Of a stretch of DNA of 64,000 bases, positions 33,606 to 45,558 are shown piece after piece. The position numbers and the translations under genes are program-made. This DNA comes from Cryptomeria japonica (taxonomy: Eukaryota > Streptophyta > Pinopsida > Cupressales > Cupressaceae), in contig NC_081414.1 in assembly GCF_030272615.1 (NCBI RefSeq), forward strand, positions 312,811,664-312,875,663, read 5' to 3'. The notes beneath the pieces are model-generated. The model was not told where the DNA came from. It did no database searches and worked only from the letters and a program-made list of their open reading frames with translations. Position 1 is the stretch's first letter, and every line of letters starts with the position of its first letter.

Positions 33606-35412
33606 ATGGCATTAGTTCGACATTTATCTAAGGTTGAGCAGGCTCATATTGACTTGTGCGGCTTGACTTGTCTATTGAGATTACTTGATATCCGTGTGAA
33701 CCATAGAATGCTCACGACGTTGGTTGAGCATTTTCACTGAGAGCATAACATGTTTCATCTGCCAGTGGGGGAGTTGATTATCACTCCCGAGGATGTATAT
33801 AGGATCCTCCGTATCCCTTTTGCTGGGGATAAGGTGGATTATGATTCAGGGCACCTTCCAGGATTACAGGCAGTGAGGCATGTCTTCAGTGATCTTGACA
33901 TTTTGACTCATTCCATTAGTTGGGACATATTGATGAGCAGGTACAACGAGGAGTTTCCTCTGGCATGTGTTCTAGTAGGGTTCATAGGCTATTTTCTGAT
34001 GCCAGACAAAGGGCAGCAGGGTTTCCAGTGCGGATGGGGTCGGATGCTAGAGAGATTGATAAAGACCCCTCAGAGACTTGGATGGGGTTCGTGTTCATTG
34101 GCCCACATGTATCAAGGGATGCATGAGATCATGTATAAAGATGGGAGGAGCATGGCCGCAGGTGTATATATTTTACAGGTTTGGGCTTGGAAGCATCTTC
34201 CCATTTGTCGCCCCATAGTAGATGACAGTAGGGAGCTCAAGTAGGATGACAGTAGAGAGCTCAAGTAGCCGATTATATATAGGTATGCCAGATACATTAC
34301 GCAGCCCCATCTGGGCAAGACCGATTTTTGGAGACGATAGTTAGATGACTTGATAGTCGTTGTATGGAGACCATACAGAGGTTTGGAGCTATGGGATGAC
34401 TGGCAGATGGTACCCAAGGACCTTTTTATTACATGCCCTCTCGTTGGGAGATCGCAGACCATTGTGGAGTGGTTCATTGTATCGCGGGTGATGAGGCGGT
34501 ATGGCCGACCTTAGGGGATCTCGCAGGAGTTTATAATGTATGCGCGTTATGCAGATGAGGAGAGATAGGGATGGTCTCCATAGTTGTCCTATGCTTTAGC
34601 GATGCAGGAGCTGACTGGTTTACATCGCCTGAGGTGGGATTATATGGATGATGTAGCGGATGCGGGGGTATTGCCCCAGTATAGAGATTGGTTTCAGCAA
34701 CATCCATTCCCTCGATTCATAGATCCAACAAAGCAGGCTCCTCATATTGAGGATGTTGAGGATGATGCCCTTGCATTGGCACAAGGGCAGGGACAGGGCC
34801 ACAGGCAGGGACAGGCATAGAGAGCTGAGGCTCCACGACGGAGTGGTGGTGATCCTGGTGCTAGCAGCAATAGGGTGCCAGCTGATGTTGGACAGCAGAG
34901 GGGTGAGGGTGGATCCCTAGGGCATGTAGGAGTGAGATTGGGTGGGACTGAGGAGGAGCGAATAGCTCTGAGACAGGTCTGGCAGCGGCGGGATGAGCAG
35001 GGTGGAGCTACAGGTGGAGATGGGGGTGGAGAGCCTATGAGAGAGCAGGGGACTGACGTAGGGCGATCGATGAGTGCACGTCTTGCAGAGTTGCAGTCAC
35101 AGTTGACAGTGGCTCAGACTCAGCTGGCGGAGTGAGACTGATAGCTTGCCGAGGTGAGGGTCAAGCATGATCGCATCATTGAGGGCAGATTCGAGAGCAT
35201 AGATAGAGGCTTTATGACAGGAGGTCCTTCTCCAGAGTAGTAGGGCAACCTACTATGTGGCAACATATAGTGTCGCAGTTCCTGTTACGCAGCAGGTGAT
35301 ACCCTACTCGCATTATATGGCACGATCAGAGGGAGCTCGGGCACCTCATCAGGATCCCGGGCAGTAGGCTCCTCCTCCTCCACCAGGCGATGAGGGAGAG
35401 GGTGCTAGCTAG
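33606..35412 (+). pseudogene. Antisense plant-mobile-domain (PMD) ORF in the Tat element
   Basis: A single plus-strand frame from ATG 33,606 (MALVRHLSKVEQAH) keeps PMD (PF10536) features: FHLPVGELIITPEDVYRIL with its trailing IPFAG, then RMLERLIKTPQRLGWGSC and YILQVWAWKHLPICRP. A Gln/Gly-rich tail follows (from about 34,775), then short heptad-like sequence near 35,100. Up to 35,243 I count 13 in-frame stops, all TAG or TGA, and a 24-base in-frame duplication at 34,221-34,268. PMD proteins include host MAIN/MAIL genes and transposon-borne copies; the biochemical role is unsettled. It runs against gag-pol, between integrase and the 3' LTR. Confidence 0.85.
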
Positions 35413-35974
35413 ATTATTTTGTTTTGCAACTCAGATATTTTTTGTAGACACACCCATTTTTTTGTAGCCTATGCGATTCTTGCTCCGATGGGAGTTTGTA
35501 TATGTCATTCGACATCATTTTGTACACTTATACTTGACATAATATCATTATACGAGATCTGATTTGACTTCATCGTAATTGTGTTGATTTGTTTATGAGA
35601 TGTCTTTTATATGCTTTATTCTATATGTATGCATTTCTTTTCAATATGAATGTATGTAATGCAAATGATTATGGATGTCTATTTTTGTGTCTTTTCATAT
35701 GCAAATAAATGAATTAGTATGAGTAATGTGTAATGTAATGCAATGTTTTAATTTTTCTATGCAATAAGATGAATGCAGATGAGTGAATAATGAAATGTAT
35801 GAAGCTATATTAAATGTTATGTATGCAACTAAACATCTCAAAACACAAGTACTCGATCGAAGAAATGATGATAAAGATACCACTTAGTGTAAGAAATGAT
35901 GATGCTTTCAGCTCTCATTCAAAAGATAAAGAGATTATTATCATACCGAAATCACTCTAAATTCACAAAAATGC
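35413..35974. other. Non-coding spacer after the PMD ORF
   Basis: AT-rich with many atg/tgta words and no recognisable coding frame on either strand. It belongs to the Tat element. Confidence 0.4.
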
Positions 35975-36045
35975 AAAATGATATGCAAAACGATATGAAA
36001 AATGATATGCAAAATGATATGCAAAATGATATGCAAAATGCATCC
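35975..36045. repeat. 12-bp tandem repeat
   Basis: Five units of aaaatgatatgc (the second is aaaacgatatga) plus a partial sixth, in the Tat spacer between the PMD and pol 3' ends. Confidence 0.9.
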
Positions 36046-37035
36046 TAAACCTAGTCACTAGATTTAAAATACTTAAGATTCATCACTAAGCATAACGAAC
36101 ACAACAGACAAGTTAGAGCTCCTTTCTTTTTCAATGTGCAATATTAATTATCTTGTCCGCAATGACCCTTTTTTTTGTTCATATCCTTGGACAGATTTCG
36201 CAGGGACCCGAATTGCATCATAAAGAAATTCCCTCAAAACAGACAAAGAAATGATATGGACCTCCCTGTAGCATACAAATAAGCAGAGTCGAGGTATGTT
36301 GTGAAGGCTCTTATCACAGACACCCAACTAATTTATATGTTTCCCGATCATTGGGATCATTCCTACAAGCAGAAAACGAAGAAAATATCATACCCCCAAT
36401 CCTTGCTCCTCTTAGTCACAATAGACTTCCTTGAGTCACTCAGAGGGATAATAATCGAAAACCAATATAAAAGACAACACACAAAGAAAATTTTCTTTCA
36501 TGGCTCAAATTGTTTAGTGATTTTTTTCCGTTATGTTGTTTTGCTTGTTTACTTAGTGATAAAAACTTGTTGGTAGTTAGGAGACAGGTGACTGACTTAG
36601 AGTGGATGACCGGGTTTCACTGATGGAAAGATGACTTGTTTGACACTGCTTAGGATATGTAATGTGCTCTATTGGGTAACCTAAGACTAGGACGTTGATC
36701 AGTCTCAAGTCATGAGGGTTCCAACAAACCAGGATGTCATGAAAGTGATTGAAAACTATGTACAAGCGAAAGCAAAGATGCATGAAAGCGGGAAATGCCA
36801 ATGTTGCGTTGATAGATGGAGCGCTTGAGTACAAGAGGTGCCTATTTGCCAGGTTTTCACCTGCTTGGAAGAGATTCTTTTTTTTTTACCAAGGTGCCTG
36901 TTTACTAGGTTTTCACCAGGGCATTTTCTTTCTTTTTCTTTTTCTTTTTTTTTTTTTGATGATTTTTCTCTTTTTTTTTTGTATTTTTTTTCAGGACTTT
37001 TTCTAGCTGTACAAGTTGGTGGCACAGAGAATGCT
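36046..37035. other. Spacer with polypyrimidine tract, between convergent pol and PMD ORFs
   Basis: No coding motif. At 36,886-36,990 the plus strand is almost purely T and C (purine run on the element's sense strand), and an imperfect repeat of aggtgcc..ttttcacc occurs at about 36,836 and 36,890. The stretch lies where the two opposed ORFs end. Confidence 0.5.
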
Positions 37036-38460
37036 AAGTGAAAAATTTCTTCAAGTGGATGGTGTTAATCGGTTCATGGAGTTGTTCTTCTTCCGAGTTT
37101 GAGAGTTGATAGGCACCAGAGCTGAATACTGCAGTAACAATGTAGGGACCCAGCCAGTTGGGTTCAAACTTCCCTTTATTGTCATGAAACTGTTGATTTT
37201 TTGGATTTTCTCTCAGAAATAGGTCACCAACCTAAAATTCTCTTTGTCGAACTTTCTTGTTATATCCTCTAGACATTCTCTTTTGATATACTCTGAGATG
37301 ATCAAATGCCACTTACCGACGCTCATCCAGCAATTTGAGTTCTTTCAATCTAGATACTCTATGATCTTCATCAGTAACAAGACCTTGCAAAGAAACTCTT
37401 AGAGATGGTATTTCTACTTCAATAGGTAATACTACTTCAGACCCATACACCAAAGAGAAAGGTGTAGCCCCAGTAGGTGTTATGATACTTGTTCTGTAAG
37501 CCCATAGTGCAGGATTGAGCTGTAAATGCCAATCCTTCCTGGATTTGTTCACTGTTCTATGCAAGATAGTCAGTAGGTTTTTGTTAGATGCCTCAGCTTG
37601 TCCATTACCTTGAGGGTAATATACTGATGACCAGTGTTTCTTTATTTTCAATTTCTCACAAAGCTCATCCAGATCTTTATTCTTAAACTGTCCTCCATTA
37701 TCAGTCACGATGGACGAAGGTATCCCATACCTGCAGATGATATAGTTCAGGATGAACAAGGCGACTTGTTTACCAGTTGCTTTGATGAGCGGAACTGCTT
37801 CTACCCACTTCGTGAAATACTCAGTGGCAGTTATGATGAATTTATGCCCGTTGGATGAAGCAGGATATATCTGACCAATGAGATCAAAGGCCCATTGTTG
37901 AAAAGGCCAATGTGTAATAAATGGTATGAGGTCCCTTGCCGGGGCATGTATGAGATTTCCATGAAGTTGACATTTCTCACAAGTCTTAGCAAATTGGATG
38001 GCGTCTTTTTCCATGTCTGGCCAATAGTAGCCAGCCCGTAATAGTTTCTGAGCTAAAGTAAGACCATTTGAATGAGATCCACAAATACCTTCATGGACTT
38101 CTGATAATGCACATTTAGATTCTTCAGTTTCTAGACATCTAAGCAATGTACCATCCAAACCTCGTCTAAATAAATCGTTAGCTATGATAACATATCGCAA
38201 AGCGTTTCGAGTTAGGTTTCTTTTCTCATTTCGGGTAAGATTTCCAGGGATAATTTGGTCTTGTAGATAGGAATAGATGTGACTGTATCGGGATGAGTCA
38301 TGTCCAATAATAAAACAAACTATTTGGGTCTCAGGAGAATCATAAGCAGGGTAATATAACTCTTCCACCAGGAAATCAAAGCGAAAATTGGACTCCTGTA
38401 ACTCAGGTATAGATGCCAAGGTAGACATAGCATCTGTTGCTCTGTTTGCGGATCTAGGAA
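37036..38460 (-). pseudogene. Tat integrase
   Basis: The HHCC zinc domain is seen in VHEGICGSHSNG and CEKCQLHGN. The catalytic core holds AFDLIGQIYPAS, then IVTDNGGQFKN and the glutamate in GNGQAEASNKN, so D, D and E are all kept. After a stop at 37,313 the same frame gives VGDLFLRENP and FEPNWLGPYIVTAVF, the C-terminal domain, and ends near 37,036 at LHEPINTIHLKKFF. Apart from stops it looks complete. Confidence 0.9.
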
Positions 38461-38806
38461 TCTGTTGGAATGATACAAAAGCAAAATACTTCTTAAGATC
38501 ATCAACCATTCTCTTATAAGGTATCAGTTTCTCATCTCGAGTATGATATGTATCATTGATTTGATTAACCACCAGTTGAGAATCTCCCTAGATATACAAT
38601 TCTGCAACCTTCCATTCAATAGCTAGTTTTATCCCATTCACCAAAGCTTCATATTCTGCAATGTTGTTTGTGCAAGGGAATAAAATCTTATAAGACTTTG
38701 GGATTGAATACTTCTGAGGAGTAATGAATAATATGCCAGCACCTGAACCATTTTGAGTAAAGGACCCATCAAAGAACATTTTCCAAGGTTGTTGAGTAAG
38801 GTGCAT
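38461..38806 (-). pseudogene. Tat second RNase H (archaeal-like type)
   Basis: PWKMFFDGSFTQNGSGAG begins the domain with its catalytic Asp, followed by NNIAEYEALVNGI with the Glu, and a stop at 38,588, then GDSQLVVNQIND with the next Asp. This additional RNase H, placed between the ordinary RNase H and integrase, marks the Tat lineage. Confidence 0.9.
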
Positions 38807-38884
38807 TATTGATTCATCTGGAAACTCTATATGAAGCGGTTGAGAGTCTTGAAGCAGAGCTTCAACAAGTTGATCATCAATTAC

Positions 38885-39383
38885 CTATCCTTTTATGGCT
38901 TTGCGTTCCACATATTCAATATCAAACTCTGTAAGGATCATAACCCATTTTGCCAATCTTCCTGTAAGTGTTGCCTTATTGAGAAGATACTTGAGTGGAT
39001 CAATTTTGGCCACTAGCTTGACTAAATGTGCTAGCATGTAGTGTCTCAGTTTTTGTGATGCAAAGACTAACATCAAGCATGCTTTTTCTATTATAGTGTA
39101 GTTAATTTCATCAGACACCAATGTCCTACTGATGTAATAAATAGCTCGTTCCTTTTTGTTGTCATCCTATTGTGCCAGAAGTGCCCCCAGTGATGAATCA
39201 GTTGCTAATATATATAAAATTAGTGGTTTACCCTGAATCGGTGGCATCAATATCGGTGGATTCGATAGGTACTCTTTGATTTGCTGAAGATGTTGTTCGC
39301 ACTACTGATCCTACTTGTATATTATTCCTTTTCTCAATACCTTTGTGAAAGGTTGAGCTTTGTCTACTAACCGAGAAATGAAT
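38885..39383 (-). pseudogene. Tat first RNase H domain
   Basis: After the RT stop at 39,383 the same frame gives LYILATDSSLGALLAQ, with the catalytic Asp, then ERAIYYISRTLVSDE, NYTIIEKACLMLVFA and LTGRLAKWVMILTEFDI. Three further stops occur. The domain degrades the RNA template during reverse transcription. Confidence 0.85.
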
Positions 39384-40133
39384 CATCTGATGGATTGGAG
39401 ACGTCCCTGTAGACTTCTCATTTGACTGATGTTCTTTAGATGTGGCATTTCCCTTATAGCTTGGACCTTCTTAGGATCAACCTCGATTCCCTTCTTTGAA
39501 ATGATATAGCCAAGTAGTTTACCAGATGTCACTCTGAATGCACACTTCTTTGGATTTAACCAGAGTTTGAACTTTTCCATTCTGTCGAGTATAAGACCTA
39601 ACTCTTGAATATGCATTGATCTTTTCATAGTCTTCACTAAGGTGTCATCAACATAATCTTCCATATTCTTATGCATCATGTCATGAAAAATGGTTGTAAC
39701 TGCTCTTTGATAGATTGCTCCTGTGTTCTTTAGCCCAAATGGCATGACGTTCCAACAAAAGGTTCCCCATGCATAGGTGAAAGCTATCTTTTCTTGATCT
39801 CCCAAAGCTATTTTGATTTGATTGTATTCGGAGAATCTGTCCATTAGTGAGTACATTTCATACCCAACAGTCATGTCGACTATCATATCAATGTTTGGTA
39901 ATGGAAAGTCGTCCTTCAGACATTCTTTGTTAAGATTTCTGAAGTCAGTACAAACTCTGATAGACTTATCTGCCTTTGACATAGGTATTATGTTTGAAAT
40001 CCATTTGGCATAATCTATAGCTCTGATGAATCCAACTTTGAGCAGTTTTTCTAGTTCAGCATTGACTAATAGTGCTACATGCAGGTGCATCTTACGAAGT
40101 TTTTGCTTAACTAGTTTTACTCCTGGTGTAATT
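39383..40133 (-). pseudogene. Tat reverse transcriptase
   Basis: Motifs in order: VGFIRAIDYAKWISNIIP, RVCTDFRNLNKECLKDDFPL, YSLMDRFSEYNQIKIA, MPFGLKNTGAIYQRA and the catalytic MEDYVDDTLVK near 39,655. The first catalytic Asp and YVDD are kept, but the usual MDGFSGYNQI has two Gly-to-charged changes, each explained by one G-to-A step. It was probably functional until recently. Confidence 0.9.
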
Positions 40134-41700
40134 TAAAGATGGTGTATAATGAGATCAGGATCCAAGCCTGGCATATCAGAGTACGTCCATGCAAAATTTA
40201 TTTTCTTTTCTAAGAATAGCTGAGTGAACTCCTTCAATTCTTCTGCTGATAGTGATTGAGCTACATGAATGATGTGTGGTGTCTCTTGACTCCCAATGTT
40301 CACTGGCTGAGTTGGCTCAATTAATATGGAGGACCTTTCCTGGAAATGACTTGGTAGTATATCAAGTATCTCACCTTCAGGCGCCTCAGAGAGGTTTTCA
40401 CCTTTAGGTACGTCCTTTATTTTCTCTTTTTTAGATTTTGACACCGCCACAATGTGGTTTTTGCCATCAGATCTTTTAGTTTTATTTTTCTTGTTTTTGC
40501 GACTAAGATACTTGATATCTGCTTCAGTCATATTTTCACTCTGTTCACTGGTGGAAGAGTGTATAGGTTCGACTGCATTGAGATAATAGGCTAATGTATA
40601 GTCATTGGAAAAAGTAAGCATACTCATGGGTTGGTTTTGTATAGTACAGTCAATCAATTTGGGATGTACTAAGGATAAATCTTGGATAGGTTCAAGAGTG
40701 TTCACGGTATTGTTATCACAGTCGCAGATCAAAAAGTCAAGTTCTAGAATGATACCTTGTGTAAGTGTCTCGAGACTAGGAAGAGTCAGATCATGATTAT
40801 TAAAGTTCATGTTAATATTTAATTGATCTAATCTGATAGACATACTTGTAACGTCGTTCACTACGCCAGACTAGACTTCATATTGTGGTTTAACAACAAT
40901 AAGACCAGTAGATAGATTTTCATTGTTTGTATCAGATGATTCAAAATTTGAGGCTGAGTAGACATCGTCTTGAATAAGACTATCATCCGAGTCGTCAGAG
41001 TCATCAGATGAAGTTTTTGAGTCTTCTTCAGGTGATTTAGTAAGCATATGTATGGTATCAACACCAACATCTTTAATGTTGGAAGTTCCTTCATGTTGTG
41101 TTTCATTTGTCACTTGTATCTGACACACCTGTTGACATGATTTTGTTGTTTCTGTGATTTGTTGTCGTCTACTCCATTCAGCTTCTTTTGGACTGATAAT
41201 TGGTTCTTGTTCTGTAGCTTCCAACTCTTCTTGTGTAGTGCTATACCTGATTTATTCTGTTTTAGGATAGGGGTACATAGATGAGAAGATTTCGGGTATT
41301 ATTCCTTCTTTCAGTCCTTGTTCATAATTTGCTTGTCTCTTTTGTCTAATTTCCTGTATTTCTTTCTCTAGTTTTATGCGCATCAGCTCTTGAGCATCAT
41401 TTATGACACTGCTAGACTCTTCTGGAGTTTCTGTAGTGGATGTGTCTGAGAGGTGGTCAGGATCCCATTGATACTCGTTTGAATCAATCTCCAAATCGTC
41501 TACTTGCTGCCTGCCAGTATATGTGACTGGAACTTTTAATGGTGCAAATAATTCTCTGATTCTTACTACTTCATCTCTTATATCCTCAGGGACCTCAACT
41601 TCCCATATTATTGTAGCTGATACCATCGAAGCTTGAGCACTGACTATTTCTTCTTTCTTGACTGTTGATTCCTCTTTCTCTTTTCTACACTCTGCTTTTG
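40133..41700 (-). pseudogene. Tat pol linker between protease and reverse transcriptase
   Basis: One frame with stops at 41,252, 40,871 and 40,133. It is acidic, Ser/Asp-rich (DDSDDSLIQDDVY near 40,980) and has no catalytic motif. It ends EFTQLFLEKKINFAWTYSDM, then PGLDPDLIIHHL, the segment that normally precedes RT in plant gypsy elements. Confidence 0.7.
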
Positions 41701-41701
41701 T

Positions 41702-42118
41702 TTATTGAGTGTCTACTTCCTGTAATGTTAAAGGCGATGTTCTTTTCTGCCACTTAGACTTAGAAACATGTTTTTGGTCTGATGTCTTTTTCGGATCGTA
41801 ACCCAGTCCAGCCTTATCATTTGTGGATTTGGTTTGTAGCTGAATTGGTTCAGTAATACCTTCCTTTTGTTTACCCAAAGGACCAGTTCCTAAGTACCCC
41901 ATGCATTGGATCATTTTGTAGCTAGGACCATATTGGTTTGAGGAAATCTCAAAATGTCGTACCTCCTCATTTTGACTATCTTCCTTAAAGAGCCAGTTAA
42001 GAACAACATCTTCTTCTATTTCATCCGCCAAGGAGGTAGAAGAATGTACAAAGAGACCATCATATATGGTATTCGGAGCTAAAGTTTGTGTTCTCACATC
42101 CTTTGATGGCTTGCCCAA
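41702..42118 (-). pseudogene. Tat pol segment with G-patch-like motif
   Basis: Residues 73-107 of this piece (about 41,902-41,797) read MGYLGTGPLGKQKEG, then ITEPIQ, then KAGLGY. The spacing of glycines fits the G-patch, a short RNA-binding or helicase-activating module. It lies just after protease, as G-patches do in betaretroviruses and some plant gypsy elements. It may help the polyprotein handle RNA; that is inference. Confidence 0.65.
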
Positions 42119-43471
42119 CTATTTTGGTGATGGAGGAAGAGAAACTAATGAAAGTACCGGTTCTATCTTGTAGCCATCCATGCTGGTATTTGTAATCTTC
42201 AATCTCTTTTCTAAGTCTTTCATTAGTGCTTCTGGATATGCATTTGGAGAGGCTGCCCTATTATGAGGTACAAAAGTATCTGCACCTTTTGTCAATGCAT
42301 TACAGATGATATTCATATCAGTAGGAATACTGACTTCAGCTCCGTTATAAGGAAACTTTAAGCATTGATGATATGTTGATGGTACTGCCTTAATTTCATG
42401 AATCCATGGCCTGCCCAATAATATATTATATGACAATGGAATATCAAGAACCTGGAAAAGAACATCTCTCTCTACCGGTCCCACTCTGATTGGTAATGAC
42501 ACCAGACCTTTAGAAGAACTTTCTTCTTTATCATAGGCTTTTATTGTTATTTTCTTGCCAAGATCAATGATATTTTCAGAGAATCCTAGTTGTGTAAGCA
42601 GAATGTAAGTACAGATATTCAACCCCACTCCTCCATCTATCAAAACACGTTTGACTCTGTGTTTATGGATCACGGCTTCAATATGCAATGGCTGGTTATG
42701 TGGATGATTTAGTGAGTTATCATCTTCTTCAGGAAAGGTCAGATAGTGAGGTGAAGTCAGATGACCCACCATAGACTGAATCTGATCAATGTCTAATTCT
42801 TTTGGAACATTGGTGGTGAGCAATGCTTTATCTAAGATCTTTTTGTGAGCAGATGATAGTTTTAGCAATTCAAAGATTGAGATTTGAGCATTTGTCCTTT
42901 TCAATTGTTCAACAACACTATATCTAGAGGATGATGGTGAGGTTAGCCTTTTAAATTTGTCCAAGGTTGATTCTTTTTGTTTGTTTGATTAGGCTGGTGG
43001 GTTTGATGTTGCTTGAGCTGGATTGGAAGAACTAGCTCCTTGGAGAGTGACTTTCTTATGAGAACGGGTGAGAGCTCTTGCATAACGTGATTCATTTGAT
43101 TTATCTTGGACTATAATCGCATTGCAATATTCCAAGTGGGAAGGCTCAATCATGTTGATAATGTTGTCCTGACTGACATAAGTATAATTTACTTTGGCAC
43201 CTCCTTTGGTCTTTGAAGAATCACCTTGTTTGTAAACAGGCAAAGGGTCGTTAAATGCTTTATGATCTGCATTAGTTGGATGATTCCCAACAACAACTTT
43301 ACCAACGTCTATGAGATCTTGAATCTCATGTTTTAGCTTCATGCAATTGATTATGTTATGACCTTTATTCCGATGGAAGTCACAATATTCATTTTCTCTC
43401 CACCATCTTGGTTTGACATCTGGATCATATGGTCTGGAGTTATCTAGTAGTGTTATCAAGTTGTTTGCCAA
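42119..43471 (-). pseudogene. Tat gag C-terminus and protease
   Basis: The zinc knuckle near 43,390 reads YCDFHRNKGHNIINC, the C-x2-H-x4-H-x4-C variant of Tat elements, followed by LKHEIQDLI. A TAA at 42,989 then interrupts the frame. The protease core is KRVLIDGGVGLNIC near 42,640 (Asp-Gly-Gly) with YNILLGRPWIHEI near 42,410. This frame is shifted relative to upstream gag at about 43,480. Confidence 0.8.
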
Positions 43472-44834
43472 TAGAGTTTTGAAAGTGGATTCATATGAGG
43501 AGTAAAATCACGCTTAGGTTTGGAAAGCCAAGGCTTTTCTTTGAACCATTCCTTTGTTTTCTTTGGCGGATTTTTTGTTGCAGCCTCAACGACTTTAAGT
43601 GCTTGTGTACCGCTAGCCAAGTTGAATATTGTGGATTTTGAGTTGGTTTTGACAGTGTCTACTACTCCATCGTTAAAAACATTCTTGTTATTGTCTTTTC
43701 CAAACTTCCAATACTTGTTCTTCTCTTTAGAGCTAGATCCTGGTTGTGTTTCTTTCCAATGCGTGATATCCCCCTTGTTTATGAGCACATCTTCCATTCG
43801 AATGGCATTATCTACCATTTTGTTAAATGATGGGTGTACTTGCATTTGCACACTATACTTCAGTTAGGAGACCAAGTTATTGACAAATATATCCATTTTC
43901 TCAGAGTCTGGGATAGGTTGAGAATACCTAGAAAACATCTTTCTCCAGCGTTGGAGGAAAGTAAGAAGAGGCTCTCCTGTTTTTTGTTTAGTATTGCAAA
44001 GCTCGATCATAGTCACAAGATGTCGAATGTTGTATGAATACTATTGTAAAAATAGTTGGATTAGTTCTTTGAACGTTTTTATTCCTTTGGGTAGACTTGA
44101 GAACCATTCCAATGCTTGACCCCTTAAACTCCTCGGGAAAAGGCGCATGAGGTAAGTTTGATTGTGCATGAACTCCATACAGGCAACACAAAACTCTCTG
44201 ACATGATCTTGAGGATCTGAGGTACCATCATACTTATCAAATTTTGGGATCTCCACTCGTGAAGGAAATGGAGGCATGTATAGATTCTTGTCAAATGGAA
44301 AGGGACCTATTGTTTCCAAAGAATATTGTTTTGGGGACTTGTCCTTATTCTTCAGTTCTGAGACTTCCATCCGTAAGGCTAGTAAATGTTTGTGTACCAT
44401 GAGTATAGGTGATTCTTTTTTTTTAGTAATGAGCGTCTGAACATCATATCCAGTAGGAAGTTTAGCACCTTGTTTCGCTAGTTCTAAGAAATAGTCTTCC
44501 TTCTCTCGGGTCATGATAGCTTTCATCATTTTTCTAAAGTCTTTGTCCTTTTGACAGTCAAGGATTTCTTTTTCTGGAGGTTCAGTGTCTTTGTCAGCCT
44601 CACTTGATGATGAGGAATCATTATCATTTTCGGGAATGTTATTATCGTCCTTGTTTCCATCATTGTGTTTTGTCTCATATATAGTGGGAGATTTAGGCTC
44701 ATAAAAAATTGGTTCGCCTGATGACGACGGTATGTCAGTGGATCCTTTTCGTAAAATGGATTGTCAGTGTATGAAAAGGGTATTCCTTTGCCTTTGGCTT
44801 CTTTCTTACTAGAACTCCTGGTTTGTATAGGCAT
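43456..44834 (-). pseudogene. Tat gag
   Basis: Starts MPIQTRSSSKKEAKGKG at 44,834, shifts frame near 44,700, then reads PKFDKYDGTSDPQDHVREF, LFPRSLRGQALEWFSSLP and IELCNTKQKTGEPLLTFLQRW, the retrotransposon gag core. It continues to 43,456, where a second shift joins the zinc-knuckle frame. Gag forms the particle and binds element RNA. Confidence 0.85.
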
Positions 44835-45239
44835 TTTTATGGATTAGTGCGACCTAAAGTTGTTTGTGATGCAGAGGTCAAGATCAATTTCAGAGCTAGT
44901 TGTTCTGTTAATGTATTGTTTGGGAGAAACAACTGAGATTCAGTTTGGTTTCAGGAATGATCTATCCTGTATAAGACGTTTATCTAAGTTGATTCTAAGC
45001 ATAGTGTAAGATTCAGTCTAGTTTCAGGAACGATCTATCCTGTATAAAACGTTATCCAAGTGACTAAAATTTGATAGGTAGTTGATTGAACTAGCTGAAA
45101 GATGATCGACCAAATCATGCAGCGCAAATGGCAGAGGTACACTGTCTTGATCTGTTTATGCTTAGGAAAATTGATAACTAGTATTATGTTCACTGTAAGC
45201 TATTTTTAGGCAAGTTTAACTGTTCTGTTTTGGCAAAAC

Positions 45240-45480
45240 CAGAGACTCGTACGACAGGATTTTCTGAACCAGACGACAATTTAGTAGCTACAGGACGATA
45301 AAATTTTCGTTTTGTACGAGTTGTTGTCTCGTACCGTACGACAGATGGGTATGTGCAGGATGACAAAAGACTCAGAGCAGTTTTGTTTCATATGACACAG
45401 AATCAGGCATAGGATGACAAATCAGAAGACTCGTATGAGACAAGACTTGGTGAAGCATGATAAATTATCAGACTCATATG
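45240..45480 (-). promoter_or_regulatory. Motif-rich part of the Tat gag leader
   Basis: On the minus strand: TTTATCATGC, CATACGAGTC, TTTGTCATCC, TCATATGA, TTTTGTCATCC, GTCGTACGGTACGAG, TTTATCGTCC, ATTGTCGTC and GTCGTACGAGTC. The words match those ahead of the PMD ORF. A related cluster, on the plus strand, is at 46,875-46,975. Confidence 0.5.
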
Positions 45481-45558
45481 ACTGCTCACAAGACAGAGCC
45501 TAGAAATTCTGAGTTTTTTTTATTGCTGAGTATGATAACTGAGTATGACCAATTCTTA

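Noticed and set aside
40605-43867. Plus-strand ORFs within Tat gag-pol
   Set aside because: They lie opposite well-supported gag-pol motifs and have no recognisable domains.
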